Part shown: positions 32,293 to 44,581 of the stretch, piece after piece | Layout: every line of letters begins with the position of its first letter | Numbering within the stretch: the stretch's first letter is position 1 | Made by a program: the position numbers and the translations under genes | The notes under the pieces: model-generated | What the model was told of the DNA's origin: nothing | What the model saw: the letters and a program-made list of their open reading frames with translations, nothing else | Databases searched by the model: none | Origin: Tricholoma matsutake | Lineage: Eukaryota > Basidiomycota > Agaricomycetes > Agaricales > Tricholomataceae | Length of the DNA: 64,000 nucleotides | Assembly: GCA_026075535.2 (NCBI GenBank) | Contig: AP026538.1 | Span: 10,230,001-10,294,000, forward strand | Direction: 5' to 3'

Positions 32293-33413
32293 ATGACCAG
32301 CATATACTCAACATACGCGGACAAATACAATAAGCAGACCTCCGCAGAGGCGCTGTTCTTCCACTCCTCTCTACATGACTATGTGAAGGGCTTGCGAGTT
32401 CTGCTTCCTGACAAGGGGATAGAGTTCACCGACAACTCATACGTCGGAACGGGTGAGTTTTAATCAACCTGCGAGGACCTGACTGCTCATTGCTCCTGTG
32501 CTATTTGAATATCGTCAAGATCCCGCCGGTTTTTTCTATTACGACAACCTTGACACGGCCAAGACTGCAAATAAATATGTGTCGGACAACACCACAAATC
32601 CAAAAGATAGCCAACTTGTCGCGTGGGTCAAGTTTTACAAGGACGACACACTTGTTGCTGAGGTATGTCACGTTTTCTTTCAAGAAAACATCTTGATAAC
32701 GGAGTCCTTTGCACGACATTACTAGTTCCTTGGCGATGACTATGTAAGGGGTTTGTTGCATCGCCAACTGTAATCTTCTAATTTGGTCCACTCCTACTAG
32801 TTCAACGTTGTCTCGGTAGCTGGTATGGTCGGGTACGAACACACGGGCTACTGGCAGACCTCCTCCGCCGAGAGCTATGTGGAAGCCCATCTTAAAAAGG
32901 ATGCGAACAGCAGTTCTCTGACCCTCGATATTTCCAAAGCCATTAATAGGAAAGGGACGATGACCACCGATGATTCCGATTTGAAAGCGGCTAGTCTTCC
33001 AGGTAGGTGTCCTTAAATATGCTCCACACGAATGAACTCACCAACGATATCGATCACACAGACATTAAAGGCCATTTCCATTACGAGAGCTTGGCCGATG
33101 TCAGCAAGGGTGCCTATGTCAGCTATACCAATGACCGGCTCGTTTTCTATCAGGACAATAACACTGGCAGGACGTTTACTGGCTATGTGCGTTCTGTCTC
33201 CTTTATGATTTTTGTTGACGCAATCTGATCTCCCCCTGATACGCCATCAAGTTCATTCGTAAGTAGTTCAGCCCCTTCTTTTCATCATGAGGTTGACATG
33301 GTCTTGTTTCTACTTACACAGCTAATGGGAGGTCCGATAGCCAGACGCTCCTTGGCATTAGCGGCAGCACGGAACTTACATTGTCGGGGACCACGTGGGT
33401 TACTACGAGCTAA
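32293..33413 (+). CDS. Unrecognised six-exon gene
   Basis: Exons 32293-32452, 32520-32662, 32726-32743 (an 18-nt microexon), 32801-33002, 33062-33190 and 33322-33413. Phases agree if the last donor is GC/GTTCTG after 33190, which gives about 247 residues. The sequence has no signal peptide. It is rich in aromatic and polar residues (GFFYYDN, YEHTGYWQTSS, YTNDRLVFYQDN) and ends with a beta-like STELTLSGTTWVTTS tail, so an all-beta fold is likely. I recognise no domain. A broken copy lies at 30.1-30.7 kb. It shares an upstream block with the MACPF-like gene 3 kb away, so co-regulation is plausible. Confidence 0.6.
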
Positions 33414-33419
33414 ATGCGA

Positions 33420-34600
33420 GAAGTTTGCGAGGCAAACAACATATTGTCTCGATTTGTACGGGTATTGAGATAGTGTATCATCGTAGCGTGTGGCCCGGGG
33501 TACACGTATTGTAAAATTTATCCTATGTCCACTGCGCGATGATCCTCAGTAAAAACGAAAGTCAGACGATGTCAATTGAAGGTCATCGAATAGTCGCGGA
33601 TCTTGTAAGTTAGCAAAATCGTTACATGTCCACTGGCACAGCTGACTGCGGGGGAGACGTCCTTGAAAACCCCCCTCCCAACCGGGACGCCTGTCCGAGC
33701 TTCCTTGAACAGTCATCGTTGCTTGGACTGTTGAGGGGACACTTGGTCGTCCTGCTTTCACCACACCTTGTCATACCCCAATTCTTTCTCCCTTTACTGT
33801 ACCAACGCAATCAATTCATCAGGGGGTGTGACCTATGACCTGACGAATATCTGAGTTCAGCAATGCGGCGCGGTAAGTAATGGTGTTTGTGGTCCAATTG
33901 TGGTCTATAGTATCAAGTTCCCACGCCAGTATCGAGGCCGCATTTGGCCTCGTTATAGGCAATGCACCTGATCTTCCCATGGCCACTCGACCAAAATAGG
34001 CTGACTTGACTTAAAAGTTAAAATAGATGAGGCTATGAAACTCTTGGCAGACCCTTGTTCTCCACAGTCCATCCCCGCCATTATCGCTCATTATCGGTAT
34101 TTATTAATAAATTTTATATGTCTAATCCCTTAATTCAGGGCCTTATCTGATCAAGCTATTCCGACACAGGTCATGCATTCTTTCCATCACGTCGAGAACC
34201 CTCGATTTTTCTTAGAAGGGGGGTCTCTGGATAGTTTTATCCTTCCATTGTGTACATATTAGGAATAGGGCGGCAAGTCTACGGCAAAGCCCGTAACCAG
34301 TGGAAGACGGACATAACTACGCTATATCATATCTACCTCGTTTCTCTCAGTTCTTGGCAGGGCAGCGGAGGGGAACGCATCCGCCTGACCCACGGCTTTA
34401 GTTTCTATGCAACTTTGGCGTTCTAGAGAGGATGCACAGCCACCAGTCTGTCTGCCAAAAGTTACCTCAAACCCTTTAAAGGTAACTGGACCAAGATTCC
34501 ATGTGAGCCTTCTCGTATTGATTATCCTTTTAACATGGTGAGACTATCATCCAATCAAAGTGAAGCCTTGGCTGATTTTCGGTAACAGCGAAAACTTAGT
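33420..34600. other. No gene clearly supported
   Basis: Contains possible upstream exon material for the 34650-34965 exon, with GTAAGT-like signals near 33870, but no consistent chain. Confidence 0.3.
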
Positions 34601-34647
34601 GATCGTAAGGTATGTGAGTGAAAGGCACGCCCTCTACAGAGTCTTAC

Positions 34648-34965
34648 ATTCGCCCTCAGCCTGAATGGACAGAAACCATTGATCTGAAAGCAAAAGTGGA
34701 AAAGGGACTGGGACTCGCGACTGGCCTCGAATCAATCAATGTCGTGCTGACAGAAGTGCGTGGAAGCCAATCTGTATTTGCGGGATTCAACAGGACCAAG
34801 TGGTCACAGCTCCAATACTTCCTCTGGGATAGCATTACGGAGTCATGCTATCGCATTACGAAACCTGTGGGTAAAGACAAAATCGTCGAGCAGATCAAGA
34901 AGGACCTTACGAAGGTCGTGGTTGAGGCGTATGGCGAGGAGGATGGCGAGGAGGATGATGGTTAG
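34648..34965 (+). CDS. Terminal exon of unknown gene
   Basis: An open segment after a CTCTACAG acceptor (34637-34644) runs to TAG 34963-34965. It codes for a compact segment (LKAKVEKGLGLATG, FNRTKWSQLQYFLWDS) and ends in an acidic EEDGEEDDG tail. No family was recognised. Exons upstream were not resolved, so it may be the 3' end of a gene or a relic. Confidence 0.35.
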   Translation: MRPQPEWTETIDLKAKVEKGLGLATGLESINVVLTEVRGSQSVFAGFNRTKWSQLQYFLWDSITESCYRITKPVGKDKIVEQIKKDLTKVVVEAYGEEDGEEDDG

Positions 34966-35269
34966 TGGTAGACGTGTCCTACGCCGTTATTCTATCGTGT
35001 ATGATATATCTGGTGAAAGGAGGCGACACATCCAAGCCAGTACGTAAGTCCCGAGCTACCCAGGGGTATACCAAAACATCTGCCCTTAGCTTCCCCAATT
35101 ACCCCAGATCAGCAAGTCATCATGAGACCAAGTTGAAGATATTGGCCCTGACAGATGGAATGTTGTGTGTACATACACCCAGTCAGAGAACCGACTTTCG
35201 GAGATCCCCTGGACCCGACCCATTTTGCGATCATTGCGGCGTCACGGTGCTTCAGCGCTTCAGAGCTTC

Positions 35270-35363
35270 AGCGCTTCAGCCTTCAAGCTTCAAGCTTCAA
35301 GGCACAGTGACCTATGATCGATCGAATTGCCCCCGAGTTTGCCGCTTGCGAGAGATTCGGAAG
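35270..35363 (+). promoter_or_regulatory. Shared upstream block, copy 2
   Basis: Second copy of the 31995-32092 block, with two extra CTTCAAG units (GCTTCAAGCTTCAAGG) and a shorter GATCGATCGAATTGCCCC segment. Ends ~140 bp upstream of the MACPF-like gene start. Confidence 0.55.
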
Positions 35364-35503
35364 TCTCAATCCTACTCAATCCTAGCGCCGCTCTCGTTAC
35401 CCAGCCGTTCTCAAGCCGTTCTAGAGGAGATTTGAAAAATAAATAAATTTTACGAGGTCCGAATTCCGGGTCTTGCGGCTATCTCATAAAGACACAGGTG
35501 ACG

Positions 35504-37963
35504 ATGCAAAACCAGCACAACCAAGAATGGCCCAAGGTTCGTCCTGAATCCATCACTCAGGCATTTCGTCGGCGAACCACTGACAGTCATCCAGACGGGA
35601 AAACACCACAGCAGCTCCTCGAAACTGTCCCCTTCAATCTTGTTTTTCGAGCTGAAGATGGCACAGATGTCAAGACGGATACCCTCCTGTCTCAGGATTT
35701 ACCCGACAAGGACACCACCCTGCTCTCCAGCCTGAGAGCGAAAGGGAACTTGTAGGTTCTTCATACTTTGTGCCTTCAACCTTACCACTTACCATACAAT
35801 TCTTTCCGGCATATAGGTCATCGAAATACCGTTTTTGTTTTCCAGGTGATAGCAACACGATAGCGGAAAGCACCCAGCTAGGAATATACATCTTATCGAC
35901 GCCGAAAGTGCGTATGTTCTGCGTTTGACTGAATGATGTAGTTCAAATCATACCGTCGCAGAACGTTACCGCACTCCAATCTGCAGATGCAGCCCAGACG
36001 GTTGCGTCACTCGTTTTGTCCTATAGATCAAACGCGGCGTCAAGACCTGAACAGCAGAGTTTGCAAACGTGAGGGTCATCTATGTCGTCCACCGCATTTT
36101 CACCCAACTGATAACTATGGAAAGGGAACCCGCAGACATGTCAGAGCATGACTGGAATGTTGTTATGTTGAACAATTCATTGCTCCACGGAATGGTTTAT
36201 GATCCCGACAGTAAAAGCCTGCGGCAAGCCAGGGAACCTGGTAAGTCGAACTTGAAACATGGGTGTGAGCCACGGGAGCAGTGCTGAAGATTGTTTGATA
36301 ATAGCATTTAGACTCAAAACGGCCTATCCCGATCGATACGCCTCACCAGCAGGTTGCCCTGCCCCTGTTGATTGGGATGCTTCGGACCCCCGGGTGAGAC
36401 CTCTACCATTTCTATCCTAGAGGGTTGGCTAACTTTCGCCAGCATGATTTCTTAGCTCCCGCCTTTGAGATAGCCGACGATTCCTCAGTTACGTTTACAT
36501 CAGTGAGGAATTCGGTTCAAGCGTCAATGACGCAGAACTCCTTTTCTTCTTGGAGCGTGGAAGCATCTGCGTGGGTGATACTACCTTTCCTTGTCTACGT
36601 TTCCGTTGTGACAAGGTTTTTGCAGTTCTGGAGGCTATGGTGGATTTTCTGGTGGCGTGGGGGCCAAGGGAGGCAATTCGTCCTCGGATCTCAAAGAGGC
36701 AGCCCAGGAAGAAACGATGGATAAAGTCCATATATCGTACAACGTACGTTTACTATGGTCTGGATGTACACAACGTTTCAACAGCGGGTTTTGATAGTTC
36801 CCGCGCGTAAAGGTCTTTCTCGATGGCGATGACCTCGAGGTGTCGGACGTTTGCAGAAAATTCTGGGATACCGAGGGCCGAGGATACGATGGAGTCGATA
36901 GGTTTTACAAAAAATTTGGTGAGCTCTGTGTCTCCTGCTATCATTAAACCGTTTACAATTTGTGTGCACAGGCACCATATTTACTCGTACTACCTTACTC
37001 GGAGCCCGTTTGCATAGCATCGTGGAAACGAACTCATGCCTTACGGTCACGAAGGATACAACGAAAGAAGAAAAGACCGCTGCGGTTTCTGCTTCGTTTT
37101 CGTCTCCATTTGCTTCTGCATCGGTCGGAGCTTCGTACACGAATTCGTCTGAAGATGGGACGGCGTCTAGTACAGAGGATAAATCCGGGCGTATGCATTG
37201 GGAGGCGCGAGGTGGCGCGACCTTCCTGGCGGTCGAGTGAGTATGAATTCATGCGTGTCCGACAAAATCCTGAAATGCATACTTCCTTGTATTACAGCGC
37301 GACTGCTTGGATCAACACAGTTGGCGTGTACCAGAATTGGAGAGTGATCGAGGTAAGCTGGACCTTTAACATTTATGGCAAATAATTAATAGTGTGTACT
37401 GTACAGCGTCACGAAGTGTGCGATATCTTCAACGTAGGGCCTAGATTCAAGCTATTTGACGGCATGTACGGGATAAAGAAGTATCTCGTCCCGAAAAGGG
37501 TCTACGTAATTGCCAGTGACGGTCGGCTGCTGCAGCGCTCTCCCGGGAGTGACGTCGGTCTCATTGATCCTAACCTTGCTCGAGGCGGCAGCACGAGAGT
37601 ATGTGGTCGCCTCAGAGTTTTGTAATGCTTTTGACTGACAGGATTTAGTGGAACATCACCGTCCAGGATGTGCAGAGGGATACCGAGGTAACTATAACCG
37701 ACATGGACAAGATCAAAAATCTGTACTATAACGGGACTAGCGTCATTACACAAGACACGTCATTTACGTGGAAGGTCTGGCAGGCGTCGCCGGGGTCTGA
37801 CATTTTTTTGTGGATATCCATTCTTGCCACCACTGGTGTAGTGATGCTGACCGATCATTTCGTTGGCAGCATATCTTGTCTCAACTCTGATAAGACTCAA
37901 TGGCTTGCCATTGGGACGGACACGGACAATCCACAATCTGGTAATGTAAGATCATCGTGGTAA
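35504..37963 (+). CDS. MACPF/perforin-like protein gene, about 12 exons
   Basis: Probable exons: 35504-35751, 35817-35907, 35962-36068, 36125-36240, 36312-36393, then one ending 36570, 36626-36743, 36813-36918, 36972-37236, 37298-37352, 37407-37598, 37649-37963, giving roughly 600 residues. Most junctions are canonical and in phase. The one after 36393 needs either an unusually short intron or a one-base lesion, so integrity is not certain. The centre shows MACPF features: a Ser/Gly-rich membrane-insertion-type segment before 36743, then a KKFGTIFTRTTLLGA motif (signature region), then a second Ser/Ala/Thr-rich helix-cluster segment (about 37070-37190). MACPF proteins oligomerise into membrane pores, and fungal members often act with a partner. 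No signal peptide was seen. Role is inferred. Confidence 0.68.
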
Positions 37964-38880
37964 CATTTGCGTCCCTTAGATGGAGATCTGATGATGTTTT
38001 GTTAAGGTTGTAATAACGAAGCTCGACATAACAAACGACAATCAAGTCTGGCGCCTTTTGGAAGTTTAGGGTTGAAAATTTCGTTCGAAGTAATGCTGCC
38101 TGACTCAGTAGGGTAGTACACAGTAGACGAAATTGGCCGAATTTGATGCCAAAATCCCAACTGAAATCCATCATTTCAGCCAGATCCATTTTCTCAACTG
38201 AGCCATCAAATTCCAGAATTCAGCTTTGATGGCAAGCACATTTGGTGTCAAGATCTGTCTGTAACACATGCTTACAAATCTTTCTGGTGTTCTTCATGCT
38301 GAGGCAGAACCCTCAACTTCATCTTACTGGGAAACTGTAAATACAGAAACTATGCTAAAGAGACAGTACTGCCATAGCACAACTGATGGTAAGCCAAGCT
38401 GCAAGGCTCATTCCAACAGTGCAGCATTGTGTTGACACCCTGATGGGAAGGTGGTGGGAGGTGTTGCCACCATGTTGGTTTGGGCCACATAGGTAAGCTA
38501 CAGTGTATCGAATGATATGGTCTATTGAACACATACAATGTATCAAATGATATGGGTTTGATGGATGCTGTTGAACACTCTATATGTATATATATATATA
38601 CTGTAGTATCAAATAAATTCACTATTACTGTAAGGGGACAACCCCTGGGTAGGGTACCCAGCCCCTTCCTATGTTTATATCAGTCATGGACTCATTCCTA
38701 CATTCTGTTCCATTACATTACTCTAGCTTTGTTATCATTTGGCTACAGCCTTATCTTGGACAGTTGGAGTAGTGACCCTTCTTTAGTTCATTATTATTAG
38801 GAATTCCTCTGCTTACAGCAATACACTGGCCATGCTTTAGTGCCCCTTCTCTCTCTGATTGAGTCTCCTCTTGTTGCTGC

Positions 38881-39154
38881 TGTTGGAGCAGACTATATAC
38901 GCTGCACAGTGGAAGAGACAACACGTTCCTTACAACCTACCTGGGGTTTACTTAGACTTACAGCTAGGGTTAGCAGAGGTAAGAACACTGTATTCCTACT
39001 ACGGTACAGGTTCTCCTTATATACATAATAATAAGGATGTCACATGACTCAGGAATGTGTTTACCACATGTATGCGCAGTAAGCGCAGTAACATGCATAT
39101 GCTGCATGTATTGCCTCATGTATACAGCATGCATCACTGGGATTAATTTCAACA
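38881..39154 (-). repeat. Copia-2 3' LTR
   Basis: Same length as the 5' LTR with no indels. The C-rich stretch next to it (39155-39161), read as GGGGGG on the coding strand, is the polypurine tract. Confidence 0.96.
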
Positions 39155-39186
39155 CCCCCCCTCAAACTGTACAGCGCTCTAAGCAG

Positions 39187-40932
39187 CTAAGTTTGAATCT
39201 CGAAAGTAATTCCGAGAGAGTCTCTAAATTTCCTGAATAGGACAGCGCCAAGGTTCTTTGTGAACATGTCAGCCGGATTATCACTTCCAGGAATGAAAAC
39301 GACTGTGACTTTGTCATTTTCTATGCATTCGCGGGTGTAGTGGTAGTGAATGTCTATATGTTTGGTCCTTCTTTCCTGAACTGGATTTGATCCAATAAAG
39401 ATGGATCCCTGATTATCAGCGCAGATTGGTATGCGCTTCAGTGTATATCCAAGTTCCTGGAATAAGGACTCTATCCACACTATCTGCCGACAAGTGTCAG
39501 AGAGAGCCATATATTTGGCTTCTGTGGATGACAGTGCTACAGTTTTTTGTAAATGGGACTGCCAGCACACAATGCCACTCGCCAGAGTAGCAAAGTAACC
39601 CGTTGTAGATCGGCGCTTGACAGTGTCAGCTGCCCAATCAGAATCTGTGAAGGCCTGCAGCCCCTCGGATTTCTCTCCATCATAGACTATACTGTACTTC
39701 TGGGTTCCCACCAGATAGCGCATTATGTACATTGCTTTGTCTAGATGTTCTTGGCTAGGATTAGCCGAGAATTGCGACATCTTGATTACCGCGTAAGCGA
39801 TATCAGGTCGCGTTCTGAGCATCAGATACAATAAAGATCCGATCACAGACTGATATTTCGATCTAAGTGCCGCGTTTGGCATCGCTGTGTTCTCCGACGG
39901 TTTGTAGCCAGTCGGGAGCAGAGTGGGGGCAACTTTGGCATTTGTCATCTCGAACCTCTCGAGCACTTTGGCGAGATATTCTGTTTGATCGAGTTTGACT
40001 TTTGTAGTGGTCTGGGTGACGCGCATGCCTAAGAATTCCGTGACTTTTTCAGTACTACAGCACTCCCAATGCTTCAGGCAAGCATTCTTCTTTTCATCCA
40101 CAAGTTTCTTGTTCTTGCCCATGAACAAGCCATCGTCAACATAGACTAGCGCAATAATGATGCTGCCTGTCTTAGGATCCTTGTGTATGAAGATGCCGGC
40201 ATCGGAGCTGGCGCGCACAAACCCAATGGTGCGCATAAATGCCTCTAGCTCTTTCCACCATGCTAGTGAAGCCTGTTTAAGGCCATACAATGCTCGGCAT
40301 AAGCGCATTACTTTGCGCTCTTTACCCTCAAGTCTGAAACCCTCGGGTTGATCCATATAGATCTCCTCATCAAGTTTGCCATATAAAAATGCGGTTTTTA
40401 CATCTAGACCGGTCATATACATGCCTTCTAGAGATGCAAGGGCAAACATGAGGCGTACAGTCTTGTAGCGGACTACTGGTGAGAAAATCTCATCAAAGTC
40501 AACGCCTTCAACTTGTGAAAAGCCTTTGGCCATGAGTCTGGCTCATTTTCTTCCGTCCAATTTCACGGAGAAAACCCATCTATTTTTGATCGTTTTCTGA
40601 TTATGTGGAAGATCGACGATATCATAGACTTGTCGCTTGCGAAGAGCCTCTAACTCTTCACGACAAGCCTGTTTCCACTCAAGTTGCTGCTGCCAGGGTA
40701 GGCACGCAATATCACGAAATTGGTTTGGAACTAGGCTTTTTCTGCTTGATGGTGTGACTGCTTTTGATAACAGCCAGCGGATAAGCTCATCTCCACCTTC
40801 CTTGGTTATCTTTTTAATATAACCTGCTTTGTCCGGTTCCCCCATTGGGTAATCATGTTTTTGATTATTGGAATCGGGCACACTCTCGTGGGGTGCCGAA
40901 CTCGGTCCAGCAACCGGTTCTTGCTGTTGAGG
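39187..40932 (-). pseudogene. pol: Copia-2 reverse transcriptase and RNase H
   Basis: Minus-strand segment from just after TGA 40933-40935 to TAG 39187-39189. It holds WKQACREELEAL at the RT start, then ARLMAKGFSQVEGVDFDEIF, the first catalytic Asp in LDVKTAFLYG and an intact YVDD box (LVYVDDGLFMG). RNase H retains FTDSDWA, SSTEAKYMA, ADNQGS and DNPADMFTKNL, so the catalytic residues are present. One TGA (40543-40545) falls between KLDGRK and ARLMAKGF; a CGA ancestor gives the expected basic residue there. Confidence 0.93.
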
Positions 40933-40935
40933 TCA

Positions 40936-42066
40936 TGGTTGTGTTCGGTTATGATCCGAATCTTGACCCACAGACTTCTTCCAATATCGATCACGCGCAA
41001 TGTCTCTCTCTATGTCAGAGGGGAGTCGCTGTTCTCCATAGGTATTGCCGGGACGGTTTGGGATTTTCCTCTGCCTGCCTGATCGACGGGGCAATTGCTG
41101 CCATTCCTGTTGATCTTCACATCTTGGACGAAAGTCCTCAGTGTTAACTGGAGGCGGTGGAGGAGGAGCGTTAGTCGCATCGTCATGCGCCTTTTGCTCA
41201 CTTGGTAAATCATCATCATCATCTTCTGATGATGGAGGAAGGGGCGGATTTTGTGGTGGTATAGGGTCATCGCCATCCGTTCCAGATGAGTGGTCGTCAT
41301 CTTCTGGTTCTGGAGGTGGAAAATCACCAAGGTCTGTCTTGGCAGGAGTTTTAGCTCTGGGACAGCATGGGAACATCGTTTCATCAAATAGTGCCATGGC
41401 ACCAATGAATATTGCGCCATTTTGTCACATGAAACAATATGCTTTAATACCATCTTCTACTCCAAGGTACGTCATTAACTCTGATCGAGGAGATAATGTT
41501 GTTGGATGTTTTTCCTTTGGTAGATAGACATAAGCACCGCAACTGAAGACCTTCAGATTGTTTATATCTGGGCAGACCTTTGTCAGGTCCTCAAAAGGTG
41601 TCAGCCATTTCAGGCGCCTTATTGGGGTTTGGTTGTATAAATGTGTTGCATGTTCTATGCAAAATTCCCACCATGATTGTGGTAGACAAGCGGTGAATCG
41701 CAAGGTTTGCGACTTTTCCATTATTGTCCTTATGGCGCACTCTGCACGCCCGTTCTGTTGATGAACGTGGGGTGCAGACATCTCTATTTTGATGCCTAAG
41801 TCCTTGAGCTGTTTTTGTAGCTCACAATCCTTGAACTCCCCCCCTGGATCGACATTCCAGCGCTTGATTGTAGCGCCATATTGGGTTTTAGCCATTGCTT
41901 GAAATTGTCTAATCGCTGCAGCAGCGTCAGATTTCTTTCTGAGACATTGGACCCAAATATGTGACATTTTGTCATCCAGAAATACAATGAAGTATTTATG
42001 TTTGTGGTACGATAGTACCGGGAGTTCCTTTAGGTCGGAATGTATTAATTCAAAGGATTTGTCAGC
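40936..42066 (-). pseudogene. pol: Copia-2 integrase core and linker
   Basis: After TGA 42067-42069 the frame gives ELIHSDLKELPVLS with the first integrase Asp, VDPGGEF with the second and QNGRAECAIRTI with the Glu. The Cys after AE would be Arg in related elements; CGC to TGC at a CpG fits. A second TGA (41425-41427) separates the integrase C-terminus from a long acidic, proline-rich linker (PPEPEDDDHSSGTDGDD). Integrase would insert the cDNA into the genome. Confidence 0.88.
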
Positions 42067-44058
42067 TCATGAGTCTGACTCGGGAAAAGATTTTGAGGTC
42101 ATTTTCCCTTCTGCACACCCTGGACATATAATTTTGTCTTTAGGAATAATTAAATTCCTTGGGAATTTTATGGTGCTTTTAGGCATTTTCCCTAGCGCCT
42201 CTTTGGATGGGTGTCCAAGTTGCCTATGCCAAGTCAAGTAGTCAGCGACATAAATGGTCGCGACATTAACCTTTTTGGTGCTCAATATATGAGTCCGAGC
42301 CCAATAGATCATGTCATTCCTCCTTAGAGGGACACAATGCATGATTGGGTTTCCATGCTCGATAAATGAAATGTGTGCGGAGGAACCATGCACATCACTT
42401 CCGTCTTGTAAAAAGACCCTCATTGACATCAATTGAGTATTAATGTTGGGTATGTAGTAGACGGGGAATAACCGCGTTTCACACGTCTCTGACTTCCCGT
42501 GACATACTACCTGGTGTTTAATTAAGACTGCTCCTTTTCCTACTATATGAGTAGTAGTACCAGTGGCCGTTTGGACCAAGGTAGAGTCCTTTCTCAGTAA
42601 AGGCTCGTAAGAAGCGAAATCTTTTATTTCACCAGTGAAGTGTTTTGATGCGCCTGAATCCATGATCCAGTCGGCACCTTTCTTACAATCTCCCTTTGCA
42701 CACATAGCACATATATTAAGATCTAAATAATTCCATGATACATTTAATAGCGGTAAAATTTCACATGAAAAGTTCGCTGTATTCATAGGAATATTAATCT
42801 TAGTGCTTGTGGCAGGGAAAAGGACTGACCTGTCATCATACGCCCCTGTATCAAGGGGTTCATCGACAAGCATTTCGTCGATGGCTTTCCACACTTCCTC
42901 ATCAGACACCGGAGGTTCAGATCCAAGGGAGACGGTATCATCTTCTACCTCCTCGATCCTAGACTCGGGTTCTGGTTCTATCCTTCTTCTCTTTCCTTCT
43001 CGCACCGTCAGGTGCTCTTCCAGCGGTCGCAGATTTTTCGCGCTGCGCAGAAGTTGCATTTGCTCGAGGGTGTCTCGAGCTTGCTGATATTCGGCATAAA
43101 CCGAACGAGAGGTAGAGGCTGCGCCCATATATGCCTGTGCAGGTGGTCGGCGGCGAGGATCCCTTGTGGGAGTGTGTTCGCATCTTTCGATGCGCTGTAT
43201 AAGCAGCATCGGCGGTATGATGGTGCCATTACCATTTATGGTGGTATAGGCTTTGGAGGCGAGGTGGGTATGTTTATCCTTCGGCTTCTCCTCCTTAGTC
43301 TTTCTGTCCCCACGTTGTCCACACTTTCGGGACGAGTCTCCGTTGCTGTTTTGCCCTTCTTTGGGCTGCCATTTGGGGTTTCCCCCTTTGCACTTAACAG
43401 CAGAAAGTTTGTTGGCCTGAGGCTGGCCAGTGGGCTTTCCTACTGCTGTGCGCCTTGAGGCTTCAGCGACAATGGAGTCCTTGACATGTTTAAATGTCAA
43501 GGCGCTAGTAGCGGTCGTGTTAAGGACCGTTGCGGACAAGGAATCGTACTTGTGTGGCATCGCAGCAAGTAGAATCATTGCTTGCACTAGCTCAGGGATG
43601 GCGATGTTAGCAGCCGTAAGGTGCTCAAATTTGTCTGCCATTCTAGCAATCTCCGGTGCAGGGTTCGCAGCCGGGATCTTGATCGCTATTGTGGACCTAA
43701 AGTCCGCGAAGACTTGGGAGGGGCCGTCCACACCATAATTGGTGCGGATAAGATCCCACACCTCCTCAGCAGTGTCCTTTGAGTTGGCACGCTGCTGAAT
43801 GGAGGGGGCCAGGCGGAGCACTAGGCTACCAATGGCCTGGTCATTTTTGTTGCTCCAGGTCTGGAGCTTGGCATTAGCATCCGCTACCAAAGTAGCATTC
43901 ATCGCCATCAGGGGAGGCGCCGGGGGCGGTTTTTGCTCCGCCCCGCTAGTTATTTGCCAGAGGACCTGAGACCTGAGCCACGCCTTCATTAAGTTGGCCC
44001 ATTGAATGTAATTTGATCCGTCGAAAGTTTGAACGAGTTTCTCAAGAGTTGAAGACAT
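42067..44058 (-). pseudogene. gag: Copia-2 Gag, protease and integrase N-terminus
   Basis: The first ATG of the frame is at 44058. Gag starts MSSTLEKLVQTFDGSNY, with WANLMKAWLR typical of the UBN2-type capsid region. A cysteine knuckle is degenerate (only KCGQRG remains). The protease signature is MDSGASKHF (about 42650). The pre-integrase zinc module follows as WHRQLGH ... CPGCAEGK before the TGA at 42067-42069. A charged Arg/Glu-rich spacer of about 150 residues lies between Gag and protease. Confidence 0.9.
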
Positions 44059-44285
44059 GATTTTGTGGTGGCAGCTGTTAAAAGTGCTCAATCAGTCTTT
44101 TTACTCAATAAAACATGTTTAACGTTCTCAGGAGAAAACACTCCTTCAGAGTGGTTAACCCTAGTCAACCTAGGTTTTATGTGCAGCTCGCAGGGAGTGC
44201 AATGCAGCTCACGAAGAGCACAAGGTTATAATTTGGAGACGATGAAGTCAACGTCGTTCACAGCCAATTAAGGTGCGTTCACGAC

Positions 44286-44307
44286 GTGCCCAGCAGGGCC
44301 CATAACC
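44286..44307 (-). other. Copia-2 primer-binding site
   Basis: On the coding strand GGTTATGGGCCCTGCTGGGC follows the LTR. It matches the internal region of initiator tRNA-Met around the anticodon loop, longer than in Copia-1. This indicates half-tRNA priming. Confidence 0.8.
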
Positions 44308-44581
44308 TGTTGGAGCAGACTATATATGCTGCACAGTGGAAGAGACAACACGTTCCTTACAACCTACCTGGGGTTTACTTAGACTTACAGCTAGGGTTAG
44401 CAGAGGTAAGAACACTGTATTCCTACTACGGTACAGGTTCTCCTTATATACATAATAATAAGGACATCACATGACTCAGGAATGTGTTTACTGCATGTAT
44501 GCACAGTAAGCGCAGTAACATGTGTATGCTGCATGTATTGCCTCATGTATACAGCATGCATCACTGGGATTAATTTCAACA
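44308..44581 (-). repeat. Copia-2 5' LTR
   Basis: 274 bp. Compared with the other LTR it differs at 8 positions grouped in five dinucleotides, each of which is CG in one copy, or TG in one and CA in the other. Confidence 0.96.

Larger units (their letters stand above)
38881..44581 (-). mobile_element. Copia-2, full-length Ty1/copia LTR retrotransposon
   Basis: 5701 bp, two 274-bp LTRs with TG/CA ends, 5-bp duplication GCTGC (38876-38880, 44582-44586). Coding is on the minus strand: gag to RNase H in one frame, 44058 down to TAG 39187-39189, interrupted by four TGA codons (42067-42069, 41425-41427, 40933-40935, 40543-40545). LTRs differ at 8 positions, all transitions. It inserted into a solo LTR that itself lies in the foldback element. 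Confidence 0.97.

Noticed and set aside
36394..36442. A definite inactivating frameshift in the MACPF-like gene
   Set aside because: The phase problem could be a very short intron or a misplaced junction; without transcripts I cannot call the gene broken.
38581..38602. TA-dinucleotide run and ~160-bp repeat arrays as a possible centromere or origin
   Set aside because: The run is short and repeated at the mirror position of the foldback element; the arrays are inverted arms with defined outer blocks, not an extended satellite.
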